This document shows, piece after piece, positions 1 through 21,712 of a DNA stretch of 64,000 nucleotides. The stretch comes from Thamnaconus septentrionalis (lineage: Eukaryota; Chordata; Actinopteri; Tetraodontiformes; Monacanthidae): the NCBI GenBank assembly GCA_009823395.1, contig CM020513.1, positions 3,641,501-3,705,500 of the forward strand. Reading direction: 5' to 3'. Made by a program: the position numbers and the translations under genes. The stretch's first letter is position 1; every line of letters starts with the position of its first letter. The notes beneath the pieces were generated by a model. That model had not been told where the DNA came from and made no database searches. It was given only the letters and a program-made list of their open reading frames with translations.

Positions 1-64
1 CGAACATCGGCGGGTGCGTCAACGATGCGCGGTCAGCGGCGGTTCCTGCAGGACGCGGATCCAG
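1..64 (+). other. possible truncated exon at window edge
   Basis: This GC- and CpG-rich stretch ends in a good splice donor (CCAG|GTGAGG, GT at 65). All three plus-strand frames are open over its 64 bases, and one contains an ATG at 25. I do not recognise the encoded peptide in any frame. It could be the end of a first or internal exon of a plus-strand gene lying left of the window, or simply CpG-rich sequence. Confidence is low because only the donor supports it. Confidence 0.2.
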
Positions 65-911
65 GTGAGGCGGCCACGGCGCGGTGCCTCACGGGAGCGC
101 ATGTGGACGCACTGGTGGCTGCTTGTGTCGGACGTGCCGGAGTGGGAGGAAGAGTGTACGCCTCCTCCTCCCTCGACCTCCCCCCCTTCCTACTCTCGCT
201 CCTCTCTTCCTCCTTCACCACCAGCAGCAGCACCGCTGAGCTGCTTCAATGACAAAGCATGAGATCCACCCCCTCCCACCCACCTCGCCCCAAAATATCC
301 TTCTCTCTCTGTCAGTGCAAGGTGATGACATGCACGCGAGCCGCCGCCGGCAACACATCCGGAGGTGGGGAGAGTGGGCTGACCTCGCGGATCCATCAGC
401 CAGCCATCAAGCCGCGCCAATAAACGTAAATATTGATCTGGTGGGAGGATGACGAGGGGGGGTAATCTATCAGGTTGCCATGGCAGCCAGGTTGGCACAT
501 GTGCCGGGGTGGGATGTTGTTATTGTAGGTCCATCCTTGGAGCTGATGGTTGCAGGAGAACTTCATCCTCAGGCATGATGAATGAACACCGCTGGCTGAG
601 GAGATGTCTCTTCCAGCTTCCTCACAACTGAATTTTGTGTGGAAAACTTTTTTTTTTTTTCTGTTTTTTTTGAAGTCTTGTAGTGGACTCAGAAGAGTCC
701 AGGACATTGGGGAAGGTTCAAGGATCGTTGTTCAATTATTGTCACTTAAAAATCTGAATGAATTTGATAAACCAATGGATTATTTTCCCTCTCTCGTTTT
801 CCTTATTGTTCATTTCAAAAGTTCCTTTCAAACATGAACATGAACTTGTATTTTTACTGGTGTTCGCTTACTTATTCTTACCTTACTGTTTTATTTATAT
901 ATGTATATATA

Positions 912-944
<33 letters not shown>

Positions 945-3380
945 GTACATTCTTTATTTTTCATTTTCTTGTGTGTATTTGGTTTTGTATCCTCTTTAAT
1001 TCTCTTTTACTTTCTTACATGTTCGAAATAAATCAAATCAAATCAAATCAAATCCTTAAATAATCAATGGTTTTGTAGTTTAAAATGGTCTGCCCCCTCC
1101 CCATACCCAGCAAGTGTGATTCCAGCTTTAGCGATTGCAATATCTTATTATTATTCAAATGACTGGAGTGAATACCTGTTACTAGAAAAATAAAACAACA
1201 GAATTTCTTGCCGACAACCATCATTTTCTCCTCAGTATGTCTGTGTCTTGTCAGTTGATTGTTGGCAAATCTTCCCCCATTCTGATTGTGCCAAACATGA
1301 GTCTCAATACATTTTAAAGCAAGCATAAAATACAAATCAGTGAGCTTGTTTGTTTCCTACAGCCAGAAGATGATCATGTTGGAATGTTTGGATAAAATGT
1401 GTAAAACAGGCTCTTAAAGTGCCGGGCAGGCAACCAAAGTTGCATGGTCCCACGGAAGGCCAGCTGGAGGCGCTGTGTCAGCGGCATGGGAGTCATTTTC
1501 CCTGTTACAAGTCATTGAACCATAACATTGATTTGAAAACCGCCTCTGATAAGACTGAAAAGTGACATAATGCTGCTTTAACTTTTGAAGAAAAATAGTA
1601 TTTAAAGTATTTAAAATGTCAATTCCCATGAGAACAACACAACTTTAGGTGCAGAGGTTAATGTTGTGCGGTAAGGATGTTATTGATCAACAGCACTGCA
1701 GCCTCGCCAACCCATTTCTCCTCATTTCATGGCTGATTACACTGCAACACTCAGGTTTCAGTCGGATCCCATAAATCCAACTGACACACAAGTTTCAATT
1801 ATTGAACTTGTTGCAGAGAGGCGTTTACCCCACTTTGAGCACAGCTGGAGGGGGCGCTGTTTGTGATATTAACTGAAATATATTATGCCTCCGTTTGACA
1901 AATTAAATTACCATAATATAATGGTCACAAAACATGAATAATCACTAACATGAGTCAAAGAGTAACGGGTAAAAATGATGGGTGGTATCACTGTGTATCT
2001 GGATGCTGGCCAGTGAAAAATAACAAACATAACACAATATTTTAGGCCAGCAGACAATCATTTAATATGTAAGCTTAAAACTCAAATCTAAAACATTCAA
2101 TTTGTTTGTGTTGCTATCTGCACCCAAAAATTCAGTAATGCTCAGGCTCTGTTCAATTAGCTAATGTGGCTAAACCTAAAAGCAGAACCTGAAACTTAAA
2201 ACCAATCCAAAAAGTATATTTTGAAGAAGAAAAAAACCACTGGCCTTTTCAAACAATACATAACACATTCACTACACTTCATCTGACATCTCACCACATA
2301 ACTGAGACTAATCCTCATCCTTACATAAAAAAAAAAGTAACATTCTGTTTTTATTTAAATGGGTTCACGGGGTCACAGATGTCTCTCTTTGCTTTAACAA
2401 ATGGCCTTGTTTTATTACATTTTGACTTGCAGCAGCATTTTAATCCAGAACTTCGAATGACCTCGTGCAAATCTGGTCCAGACACAGAGGCCAGTTTAAA
2501 AGGGGAGTATAAATGAACTCTGCTTCATCCTGCCCTGCTCCAAATTCCAACCAAATTACTCTACAGACCTTAAGGTGGACTTCCTGCAAAATTATAGCCC
2601 AAATTATGCTCAGTTTTAATATTTTAGCAGTAAAACATAAAAAAAAGTCAAAAAAGGTAAAAGTGCAAACTCTCAGTAACATCTAATCATCTCACTGTTT
2701 CAGAGAAAACTTATAAATACGTTATAAATGTGAAATACGTGCGTTTGGTTCTCTGCTTAATTTTGTACCCTGACATTCCAATGCATCACTTTCAAAGCTT
2801 GCAATCATGCAATTCACGCAAGCCATCGCTAGATGGGGCTGCTGCACATGCTTTTAGAATATGTACGAGCTGCCTGGGGCCAGTGCCTGCTAGAATAACA
2901 TGGGAGGGGGGAAATTCTATTAGAAAAAATAAAAAAAATAAACACAATTCATTTTTGACAATTTATTTTTATTCTTAAAAATGAGTCGGGATTTCGCAAT
3001 TTTGCTTCACGTGTCCGTCCTGGCACCGGCTTCCGTCACCGCCGCCGTGCGTGTGTGGAGAATTCATGCAGCTGTGTGTCAAACGCTCTACAGTGATCCT
3101 ACGAGTTTAAAGCTTTGTCACGGAGGGATCAAAAGCTGCAATGATTTTCAATAAATTGATATGGATAATAATAATAATAACAGTAATTGCATAGGATAAT
3201 AGCCATGCTGTACAATACACGTATTTATAAAACAATGTCATTATGATTGGTACAGATCTGCTAAAGTAGGTTCATACAGTTCTTCAATATTGTCAACATT
3301 TAAGTGCATCATATAATCTGAATAGTCTTTATAACAATGTTGATCTCATATACATAGTTATAGTGTTTTAACACATACAA
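65..3380. other. intergenic sequence, no gene recognised
   Basis: I see no convincing exon here. The stretch holds CT-rich DNA (about 160-240), a retroposon tail (about 860-1056, listed separately), AT-rich unique-looking sequence and short homopolymer runs. All ORFs are short and lack family features. The neuroplastin transcript probably ends just to the right, near 3385. Confidence 0.5.
860..1056 (+). mobile_element. 3' tail of a non-LTR retroposon, copy A
   Basis: The segment ends in a TTCGAAATAAA block followed by tandem (AATCA)n at about 1030-1056, the form of a LINE or SINE 3' end with a pentanucleotide tail. A homologous copy in the opposite orientation lies at about 61078-61210. They share the blocks GTTTGCTTACTTAT-like, TTTGGTTTTGTATCC and CATGTTCGAAATAAATC. 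Copy A is interrupted by a (TA/TG)n expansion at about 897-945. Clade is not assigned. Confidence 0.6.
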
Positions 3381-3404
3381 GTGCATACATACAGTAAAGT
3401 AAAC

Positions 3405-3410
3405 TTTATT
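3405..3410 (-). terminator. candidate polyadenylation signal of neuroplastin
   Basis: AATAAA on the minus strand, about 800 bases downstream of the neuroplastin stop codon and in the same orientation. A 3' UTR from 4206 to about 3385 fits a vertebrate NPTN transcript. Other AT-rich hexamers nearby could be used instead. Confidence 0.45.
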
Positions 3411-3969
3411 TCATCAAATTTAGAGGGACATTGCAAAGCCCTTAAAGGTGTAATATGGCCCAATAGGATGACGGAGACGGCACGCAGCAGAATGATAAAA
3501 CTATACACAGCTGTCGCACCGGAGTACTGTGGCATTTTCTTTTACGCTGCCCGTTTTTTTTGTTTTTAAATTTTGTCCTCTAGAAACACACCAACTATCT
3601 ACATGAAGCCACTTCCAGGAAATAAAACAAACAAACAAACATGGGGGGGAAAAAATACTGAAATAAAACACATTTCTGCCTCCGCAAGGAGGGTCAGCAT
3701 CTCGCATGCATTATCTTAGAAGTAGTAAAAATACTCAAATTAGTCAGTAGGGGGAGCCGGGGTGAAGGGCGGTAGAGGGAAATGAAAAAAATGTCAACAA
3801 CTGCATGCAGCAACAACAGTTATAATGTTTACAATCCCATAATGGCTCTTGCACCGTCCGGCCGACCTCGCACTCCATAACAAAATCATAAGGCATGCCT
3901 CACTTAACTCCTCCACAACCGTCCCTTAAATGGCAGATCGAACCCGTCCACAACTGTTTCGGACCCCCT

Positions 3970-4003
3970 TCTTCATCTTCTTCTTCTTCTTCTTCTTCTT
4001 CTT
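3970..4003. repeat. (TTC)n simple repeat in the neuroplastin 3' UTR
   Basis: About ten tandem TTC/CTT units (GAA on the transcript strand) lie about 200 bases after the neuroplastin stop codon. Confidence 0.8.
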
Positions 4004-4206
4004 TACCTTCATGTGGTCAATGCATGTGTAGCGCAACCCTGAAAGGTAAAGACACACAGTTTCCGTTATAATGATTCCCGTCCGGCGACGGTGATGATCT
4101 GGTGCGACGGCCCATATTGTTGCCGAGCGACCCAAAGGCCCTGGAGCCCATATTATTTATCAGGCTTCCTCTTAATAATTGAACACTCACTCGGCGGACA
4201 GGCTGC

Positions 4207-14667
<10,461 letters not shown>

Positions 14668-15110
14668 CACGGCCGGAGACTGGAGACGGAAGAATGCCGC
14701 GAAGGGAAGGTGACCTGAGCAGGAGGGGCGGCGGGAGGGAGGGGGGCGGCGACGACTATGATGATGAGGATGCTGCTGATGAAGAGTGTGCGGGAGGAAG
14801 GGGAGGGCGCGAAAGCGGTGGTTCGCAACTCCGGACGGTGGGATCAGTTGTCACGCACGGGACGGGACGGGACGGGACGGGACGGAAAGCGTCTCACGCG
14901 CTGCTGCTGCTGCTGCTGCTGCTGGCCACCTGTGCAGCTCTCTGCAATCAGCCCGTAGCAGCCAAGGATCCACCTTTTCCCCTCCTCCTTCGCCTCCACC
15001 TCCTCACACTCCCCCTCCCCTTCCTCCAAAGCTGCCCGTTCGATCTCAAGTATCGCGAGATCGCAGTCAGACGTACAACACCGGCCGGTGGAGGGGACAA
15101 TTTTTCATCA
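14668..15110 (-). promoter_or_regulatory. GC-rich 5' region and probable promoter of neuroplastin
   Basis: Directly upstream of the neuroplastin start codon the sequence becomes GC- and CpG-rich. It carries five tandem GGGAC units (about 14859-14884) and a (CTG)n run (about 14901-14924, CAG on the gene strand). The GC content, position and lack of a TATA box fit a CpG-island promoter and 5' UTR. The exact transcription start cannot be read from sequence. Confidence 0.5.
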
Positions 15111-15199
15111 TCGAGTCTTCTTGGAGCATATATGGAAATGCGGTCTACAAGATGGACGCTATAATCTTGGGCGGATATTTGGCCCACAGCCTAAACATA

Positions 15200-16480
15200 A
15201 ATACCTAAACAACACTAATATCCAAGAAATTGTACTATAATTAGCAGCAAATGCACTATACCTTTCACGCCTCAATACCTTTATCATTTCCAGAACTTTA
15301 ATGTAGCTTCATTTGAGACTCCTATTGTCCAGCTTTTTAGGATTAATTATTAAAAATTCAATAAATTTCGATACTAGACCTTCTACATATTTGCTAGGAG
15401 ATCAAAACAAGGGGATCACTGAGGGCGGAGCCAGCACCTGACCAGTTGTTGTCACTAATTTGTGACCATCCATGTGCACACAGGAGTAGCAGTATACCGT
15501 TATTTCTGCTTCTACTTCTTTTTCTAATTCTATCAGTTTAATGTCCCAAATAATTTTTTTATTTTAATTTTCTGCATTTTCACTCATACCTTATTTATTC
15601 TACTTATTTTACAGACCAGGCATCATCATTCCTGTTTCTATCAGCACAAAACTTGACTGAACACTTCAACGCTTCAAACATGACGAACGATTGGTTGGTT
15701 GGTTGGTGGTCAGGCTAACAACATTTTTCCATCCAATCAACATAAAATATTTGACCCCTGAATCTTTTTCCATTCTCCAAAAGCCTGCATTCAATGTAGG
15801 GACCTGGTGAAACCTTAAGTGAACAGTGCAGTTTTCTGTCGCAGGTCGGACTGCAGATTGTCCGTGCTCACTCGGCTTTAAAATGTGCCATCGGTCAAGC
15901 ATGTTTTAAGGCCAACTAAGCCCTGACCTCAGCAGGACCTGAAGCTTTAAGTAGACCTTTAATCCTATTTCTCTTTAAACTAATATAGGTTAATGGTGGT
16001 CACATGACTACATCACAGTGAGAAACCTTGTCCTTAAAGGCCGAATCCTTAATGCATAAGAGTAAATTAGCATAAAACAGTATGTAAAATACATGCATAC
16101 ATATGACGTCACCGTTAATTTATATTTACAAAATGAGTGGCCCTGCAGACTGCTGATCTGCTTCAGGAGTTTGATGATTTGTGATTTAGCATCAAGATGG
16201 TGTCAAACCATGGATTTACAGCACAGGAAGAAGGATTTTTTTTTTACGCACTTCAGAAGTTAAGCATGCAGCCGGAAATCTGTTCACTGCTCTTGCAACA
16301 GTGCAAGCAGGGAGAATTAGAGAACACACAGTACAATAAAGCAAACAAATCTTACAGTTGGACTTGAACTTGGGAAAGTAGTGTTTTTAATGCCATGACA
16401 AAGATTCTTAACTTCCCAAACATTTTACAGTTAACATCATTCCGGTTTTACCTTTTTTCTTCCGACAACACACCTCCACA
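15200..16480. other. intergenic, neuroplastin to ugt5
   Basis: AT-rich sequence without a recognisable gene. It lies between the neuroplastin promoter and the 3' end of the UGT5 gene, so the right part is likely UGT5 3' UTR and flank. Confidence 0.5.
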
Positions 16481-16489
16481 GTAACCTCA

Positions 16490-18037
16490 CTAGTGAAAAA
16501 CAGATGAACACAGAAGAAGAGCGACGCTCAGCAAAGCAACAATGACGTCAATGGAGTTGTAGACAAACCAGGACATTTTGTGGGAGTGCGACTGCAGGTG
16601 ACGGGCGCCTTTGTGTCTGATGACATACTCTATCCAGAACACGGCCTGGTCCAACGGCTTCATGGGCTGATCTCGGTGCAGCCTTGAGAGCGTCTGCATC
16701 CTTTCCCTGTAGGAGGGCTGGTAAACGGCTGCCCTCAGGGCCTCCGCAAAGATGTGCCTGTCGAGTGTGGCGATATCCACGATCACAGCGCCCCCTTTGG
16801 ATTTGATTCTGGACAAGTTTTCGGGTTGGTCGAAGAACAGGGGGAGTCCAACCACGGGAACGCCGTGGTAAATTGCCTCCTGGACCCCATTTGTGCCTCC
16901 ATGAGTGACAAATGCTTTTGTTCTGGGATGGCCCAAGAGGTCATTCTGTGGTAGCCACTTCACCAATAAGGTGTTGTTGCCAAGGTTGTCGGGCCTTTCT
17001 CCCAAATATCTCCACACAACCTTTTGGGGCATTTGAGCAAAAGCTGCGGCAATCTCCTCTGTGATATCTTGAGGGAGCTCTCCGACTAAAGTTCCCAAAG
17101 TCATCATGATGACACCATGGTCTCCAGAACTCTGGACAAACTCCTCCAGGTCTGCCGGAAGTGGCTTTGGGGGCTTGCACTGAAAACCACCCATGTAAAC
17201 AATATTCGGCATGGTGGGTCGAGGGTATTCAAAGACAAAATCGTTCCTCATCAACCAAATGTCAGCGTCCAAGAAAAACGTTGAGTAATCTTCGTCAGGG
17301 CCAAAGTACTTTGCAATCACTGGCCTGTACTGTGTCTTTATGAAGGAGAATTGTGTGTGCATGCCGATCATGTATCTCATAACGTTCGCCACTCTTTCAA
17401 CAAAGGTCATCCTATCACTGAACTGTGTGGCAGTAAAAGGAACGTATGACAGAGGTGACGGAGCAATGACCAAATGAGCTTCGCCTTGAACAGTCCACCT
17501 GACGTTGTAAACCAGGGGAAGGCGGAGCCAGCGAGCCAGGAAGGCCCCTCCACCAATGCCAGGATCAGTCAGAACCACATCGAATTTTGCTTCGTGCAAA
17601 GACTGCATGAGCTTCTCGTCCCCCAACATCTGGTCAACCATTTCACTCATTCCTTTGTGGAACTGAGTGAACTGGTAAATGACTAACTGGTTCAAATTCA
17701 TGTGGGACCAGAAGCGAGACCAGGCGGATTGGTGTCTGCCCTGCAGTATGATGTCCAACTGAAGAGACAAAAAGGTTTCAAAGTTCTTGGCAAACCCATT
17801 GGAGCTGGGGAGAGTGACGGCGGAGTAGACTGGGGACTGCTCACTGATGTACCAGCTATCAGACGCCCGTATCACAGTGACCTCGTGGCCTTTGGCATGC
17901 AGTTCCTCAATGAGTACTTTCATGTTTACCCAGTGGCTTCCATCCAATGGGAACACCAGTATTTTCCCTCCTGACACTCTGGGTGGTTGCATAAACAGGA
18001 GAGCAAAGGTGACCAGAAATGAACAAAGGGTATTCAT
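16490..18037 (-). CDS. ugt5: UDP-glucuronosyltransferase, UGT5 family
   Basis: This 515-aa ORF, uninterrupted, encodes an ER-membrane UDP-glycosyltransferase that conjugates lipophilic substrates with sugar from a UDP-sugar. Visible features: a signal peptide (about 1-23); the N-terminal GSHW with the probable catalytic His35; an Asp (D158, TDPG) that may be its partner; and the UGT signature at about 361-407 (WLPQNDLLGHP, FVTHGGTNGVQEA, PLFFDQPEN). One C-terminal helix spans about 493-511. Only a few residues follow it and I see no dilysine motif, which many UGTs have. An uninterrupted coding exon is known for fish UGT5 genes. The ATG at 18037 has a good context (GCCATGA) and follows a 3' splice site at 18058. 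Confidence 0.93.
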   Translation of the reverse strand: MNTLCSFLVTFALLFMQPPRVSGGKILVFPLDGSHWVNMKVLIEELHAKGHEVTVIRASDSWYISEQSPVYSAVTLPSSNGFAKNFETFLSLQLDIILQGRHQSAWSRFWSHMNLNQLVIYQFTQFHKGMSEMVDQMLGDEKLMQSLHEAKFDVVLTDPGIGGGAFLARWLRLPLVYNVRWTVQGEAHLVIAPSPLSYVPFTATQFSDRMTFVERVANVMRYMIGMHTQFSFIKTQYRPVIAKYFGPDEDYSTFFLDADIWLMRNDFVFEYPRPTMPNIVYMGGFQCKPPKPLPADLEEFVQSSGDHGVIMMTLGTLVGELPQDITEEIAAAFAQMPQKVVWRYLGERPDNLGNNTLLVKWLPQNDLLGHPRTKAFVTHGGTNGVQEAIYHGVPVVGLPLFFDQPENLSRIKSKGGAVIVDIATLDRHIFAEALRAAVYQPSYRERMQTLSRLHRDQPMKPLDQAVFWIEYVIRHKGARHLQSHSHKMSWFVYNSIDVIVALLSVALLLCSSVFH

Positions 18038-18286
18038 GGCAAAGTTCCCCAGGGATGCTATGGAACAAACAAAAGTAGGTCAATGAGAAAGTTTTTTTTT
18101 TCGTGTTAACATAATACCATAGTAAGAAGTACCAGAAGGAAAACAAACACAAGAGCCAAGAACAATTGTGGGATACTTCTGTTCTGATTTTTTTTACTAC
18201 AGCACCAAAGAGAAATAACTTTATCACAGCATTATTTTAATAAAATTAAAATACTACAACTATTACTAGAGTAGTACTACTACTAC

Positions 18287-18350
<64 letters not shown>

Positions 18351-18720
18351 TATAATAATTATAATAATTTTATTATTATAATAATTATAATAATAATAAT
18401 AAATTGAGTTAGAAGTAATATTAACATGTAAACAAGCAAACATGAAAAAACATGTTTGCATGTTTCAATCCAACTTCATACTGATCAAAACAGTTATAAG
18501 AGCCTTAAACCCTGTTTGCAGACCAAACACTTTAACAATACCAACCTGACTTAGAGTTTCAAACCCCCTGGTTCCACTCAGTGTTGTTTACTACATAAAC
18601 ACATAACATTCGACATGGACGTAACACTTACCCTGGCAGTCCGCCGCGTGACTTCAACTGCAGGCAAAGTTTGTTTGGGCAAGTCTTGGAATGGGCTCAA
18701 GTCCCACCTCCAACGCACAG
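18038..18720 (-). promoter_or_regulatory. 5' UTR intron, untranslated first exon and promoter area of ugt5
   Basis: A 3' splice site (GTTCCATAG) ends at 18058, 20 bases before the UGT ATG. A strong donor (CAGG|GTAAGT, GT at 18631-18630) lies upstream, so a non-coding first exon should end at 18632. The intron contains a long (AAT)n tract. Confidence 0.6.
18272..18413. repeat. (AAT)n trinucleotide microsatellite
   Basis: About 140 bases of ACT/AAT/ATT trinucleotides inside the ugt5 5' UTR intron. Confidence 0.95.
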
Positions 18721-19917
18721 TGAAAATTATTCAACTGTTGTGGGGGGCATGTGTACAGCAGTGAACACACCCCTGCTATACTACGGCCAAGTGCAAGTCA
18801 AGTCGGAGGGCGAAAGACGTTCATCAGTGGTGCCATCTAGTGTCAGCTCTGTGTATTTCATGACTGTTTTTGTAAAGCAGAGGTAGGCAGCACGAGGATT
18901 TGTTGTTAAACTTTTCAAAAATTGTATTGACTTCTTGATAATCTCACGTAATCAAGTCTTAACTTGTCTTTTTTCATTATTTGTTTTCGCATACACCAAC
19001 TAAAATGAATTGATGGAAAAATCTTATGTCTCATTTTTTGTGGTGTTTTTACTTTTTCTTGTAAGATATTAAACAGGATCCAAACTGCTGTTTCACTGCC
19101 ATCGTTAAGATTTTATTCATTCTCTTTTTTTAATTTCTTCTTTTGACATTGCAATCTCTCTCTCAGTTACCTGCTTCTCTTTCCTATTCTGTTTTTTTTT
19201 TAACATGGGGAGTGTTCTCTTATATTATATCTTATATATTATATTCTCCTTACGTCATGATGTTGATGCTCAATCAATCAATCAACTTTTATTTGTACAT
19301 CGCTAAATCACATCCAAAGACGTCTCACAGCGCTTTGGACAAACAGAGCAAAAACCAAATGGGCCCCTCAGAGCAAGCAAAGTGCGACAGTGGCCAGGAA
19401 AAACTACTCTGTGGGAAGAGGCCAGAGTGATTTGCAGGGTGAACAGCAAAGCTCTCACAATATAGACGTAGATATAAAAGAATAAATAATTCAAACATGT
19501 ACATAAATAGATGTTGTTGTGTCATATACATCAAACCATTCTAAAAATTTGAATAGGCTTAAATGTTAAGTGGTGTTGTGGTATAGCTGCTGTCCATGTA
19601 GAATGTGTTTGTCTGTGTTTGGGAGGGCAACAATCCATAATGGGCCATGCTCCGCGTCCCGGCTTCATGGTCATCACCTGCACGCAGAGACTGCGGCAGT
19701 ATTGTGCAAATACTGTCTGTCAGATGCTCAATGGTGCAAACGTGCCACCACGACGTCACAGCAGAGATCACAGGAGTGGATCAAAGCCAGAAACCACACA
19801 TGGGATGGGATCAAAGTTACCTGAAAGCTCAAGTACACCTCTGGGCGTGTCCAATTTGGGAACTCCTATGTCTCGGCTGAGAGGTGCAAAACATGTACCT
19901 CCTGCACACACCTGGGC
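18721..19917. other. intergenic, ugt5 to the first tail-anchored ORF
   Basis: T-rich sequence with a retroposon tail at 19268-19370. The promoter of the plus-strand gene starting at 19918 should be here, but I see no clear TATA box or first exon. Confidence 0.45.
19268..19370 (-). mobile_element. 3' tail of a fish non-LTR retroposon
   Basis: On the minus strand this reads as CAAAGCGCTGTGAGAC..., then a short AT-rich block and AAATAAAAG followed by (TTGA)n. A GCGCT motif, AATAAA and a tetranucleotide tail are typical of a very common teleost LINE/SINE 3' end. Recognition rests on pattern memory only. Confidence 0.55.
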
Positions 19918-20787
19918 ATGTCTCAGAGAAATGCCTACAATGTTTGGGTTTATTTAAAGGAGGGTGGAGGAAGGTGGGAGAGGTTGTCCTTCACTCTGGA
20001 AGAGCAGAAAGTGAAGGCTCGACTGTTACCACGCAAGTTTCTGGTTGGGCGTGAGGTCTCGTGGGAGGGGCTGGACCCTGATATACAGCGAGCTCTGTTA
20101 CCTCCACCTGACCCGCCTGTTGTGAGGCGACCCCAACCACTCACCACTACAGCTGTAATTAGAGAGCAACAGGACTCGGCAAAGGACCCAGAGGAAAGCA
20201 GCCTCCCGGAAACTGCAGAGAACTACGGTTTTTTGAGACGTTGCGCCGAAGGTCTAGGAGTTGGCACGACCTTTGGCTTTAACACTGTGGATGAGGCTGA
20301 AACACTCGGAGCTCCCGCTCAAGCTACGGAGCAAGAGGACTCGACAAATGACCCGGGAGAAAGCAGCCTTGAGGAGGCTCCAGCAAGGAGCAGCCTTTTC
20401 AGAAGGTGCGCTCAAGGTCTGAGAGTCGGCGTGACCTTGGCCTCCAGTGCTGTGAGAGCGCGCACGACTCCAACACCAACAACAATTCCAGCTGCTGCAG
20501 TGGCAGAGCAAACTGACTCAACGGACACTGCAGGACGAAGCAACTCCATGCTGAATCCAGCGGCAGACACCTTGTGGAGTCAGTGTGCTAAAGTTCTGAC
20601 AGTTGGCACGCCTTTTGGTTTGACCGCTGTGTGTCTACTGGCCTCAGTGCTCGCACTGGCTTACGTATTGAGCAAAGCGCACAGTTTGGCCACCTATGCC
20701 CTCCACACGCTCTGTTACTATGAGAGGGACCAGATGGACAAAGGAATGGATAAGATGGAAAAGTTGGACAGAATGGGCAGAATGTGA
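19918..20787 (+). CDS. unrecognised 289-aa repeat protein with C-terminal membrane segment
   Basis: I do not recognise this protein. The start (MSQ) is chosen because the downstream ORF at 22641 begins with the same three residues and a similar pattern (W.Y..EG.G.WE....EE). Residues 1-80 form an acidic/basic N-terminal region rich in Trp and Pro. Residues about 82-136, 137-195 and 196-250 are three diverged repeats. Each has an acidic E-Q-x-DS stretch, a Ser/Glu linker, then an (F/L/W)-x-(R/Q)-(R/Q/S)-C-A-x-x-L-x-V-G core. Only in the third does the core run into a strong hydrophobic helix (about 233-251), followed by a Lys/Met/Asp-rich tail. There is no N-terminal signal, so a tail-anchored or single-pass topology is likely. 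The coding region is intron-free. An AATAAA at 21526 gives a probable 3' end. Confidence 0.7.
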   Translation: MSQRNAYNVWVYLKEGGGRWERLSFTLEEQKVKARLLPRKFLVGREVSWEGLDPDIQRALLPPPDPPVVRRPQPLTTTAVIREQQDSAKDPEESSLPETAENYGFLRRCAEGLGVGTTFGFNTVDEAETLGAPAQATEQEDSTNDPGESSLEEAPARSSLFRRCAQGLRVGVTLASSAVRARTTPTPTTIPAAAVAEQTDSTDTAGRSNSMLNPAADTLWSQCAKVLTVGTPFGLTAVCLLASVLALAYVLSKAHSLATYALHTLCYYERDQMDKGMDKMEKLDRMGRM

Positions 20788-21545
20788 CAGAAATGAGATT
20801 GCGTTTCATGGACGGAAACACACGGCTAACGAAATATCAGTGGTGATAAAAGCAAACCAAAGGTGAGCAGTTGAAAACCAATTAGACATACGACACAACA
20901 CCTAGGTAAAGAGCACAACACAACAAGAATTGGACACGCGATGATGACTGATCTGTACAGTGCATGACTGACGGGGTCCTTCCACAACCCTGTGTGCACA
21001 CGGTGTATTTTTTTTCGCAGTTGCTCAATGTGCTCGTACCAGCACAGAGAAACTACAGGAGACTAACTGACCAGAGCGGTAAAAGGGCCAGCTGTGTCCC
21101 TCTAGGGCTTCCCTGCCGGTGGGTGGGAAAAGGATGTTGCTTCATTTACCTTCATCTTGGACTGACTTCAGCAATCAGCCTCTGTGACTCCAGCAAAAGT
21201 TCTTTCTCTGTCAAGCTGCTACATTTCTTGTGCATGAGGCTCCTGCAAAAGGGCATTGGTGTCTTGTTGCTGAATGTACTAAGCACTTTCAAAGTCAAAC
21301 CTAGACTATTTCTTCCAAGGACCTTCTTCCAGCACAATGTGCTGGAAAAAGTGGGAGTGATTGTCAGTCTACCTCATAAGCTTAAATTCAATTGTGTACA
21401 TTTGTTTGCCAGTCAGATACTCTATGTGTTTTGTTTTAAGTGGGGCCTCTTGTGCACTTTGAACACTTTTATTTTTTTTTTACATTCAAGCTGCTGTAAT
21501 GACTGAGTTCTTTTCCTGAGCAATTAATAAAATCTAATCTGTCAT
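20788..21545 (+). other. probable 3' UTR of the 289-aa ORF gene
   Basis: AATAAA at 21526-21531 lies about 740 bases after the stop. The stretch contains an unexplained 180-codon open frame (20964-21506) without recognisable features; I treat it as chance until tested. Confidence 0.45.
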
Positions 21546-21681
21546 CACATCTCATTCTCTGAGTTAAACTACAAGCACACAGTTGCAGACAAAGTGCCAA
21601 AGGGGTCATTCATTATTTTAAAGTTAAAAGGCCACCAAACACATACTTGCATCTACTGGAATATACTGTAAACAATACAAA

Positions 21682-21712
21682 TAGACACACACACACACAC
21701 ACACACACACAA
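21682..21712. repeat. (CA)n microsatellite
   Basis: A run of about 15 AC units between the two tail-anchored ORFs. Confidence 0.9.

Noticed and set aside
14694..15208. Plus-strand ORFs of 140-156 codons over the neuroplastin promoter
   Set aside because: They translate GC-rich tandem units (GGGAC)n and (CTG)n; low-complexity products only.
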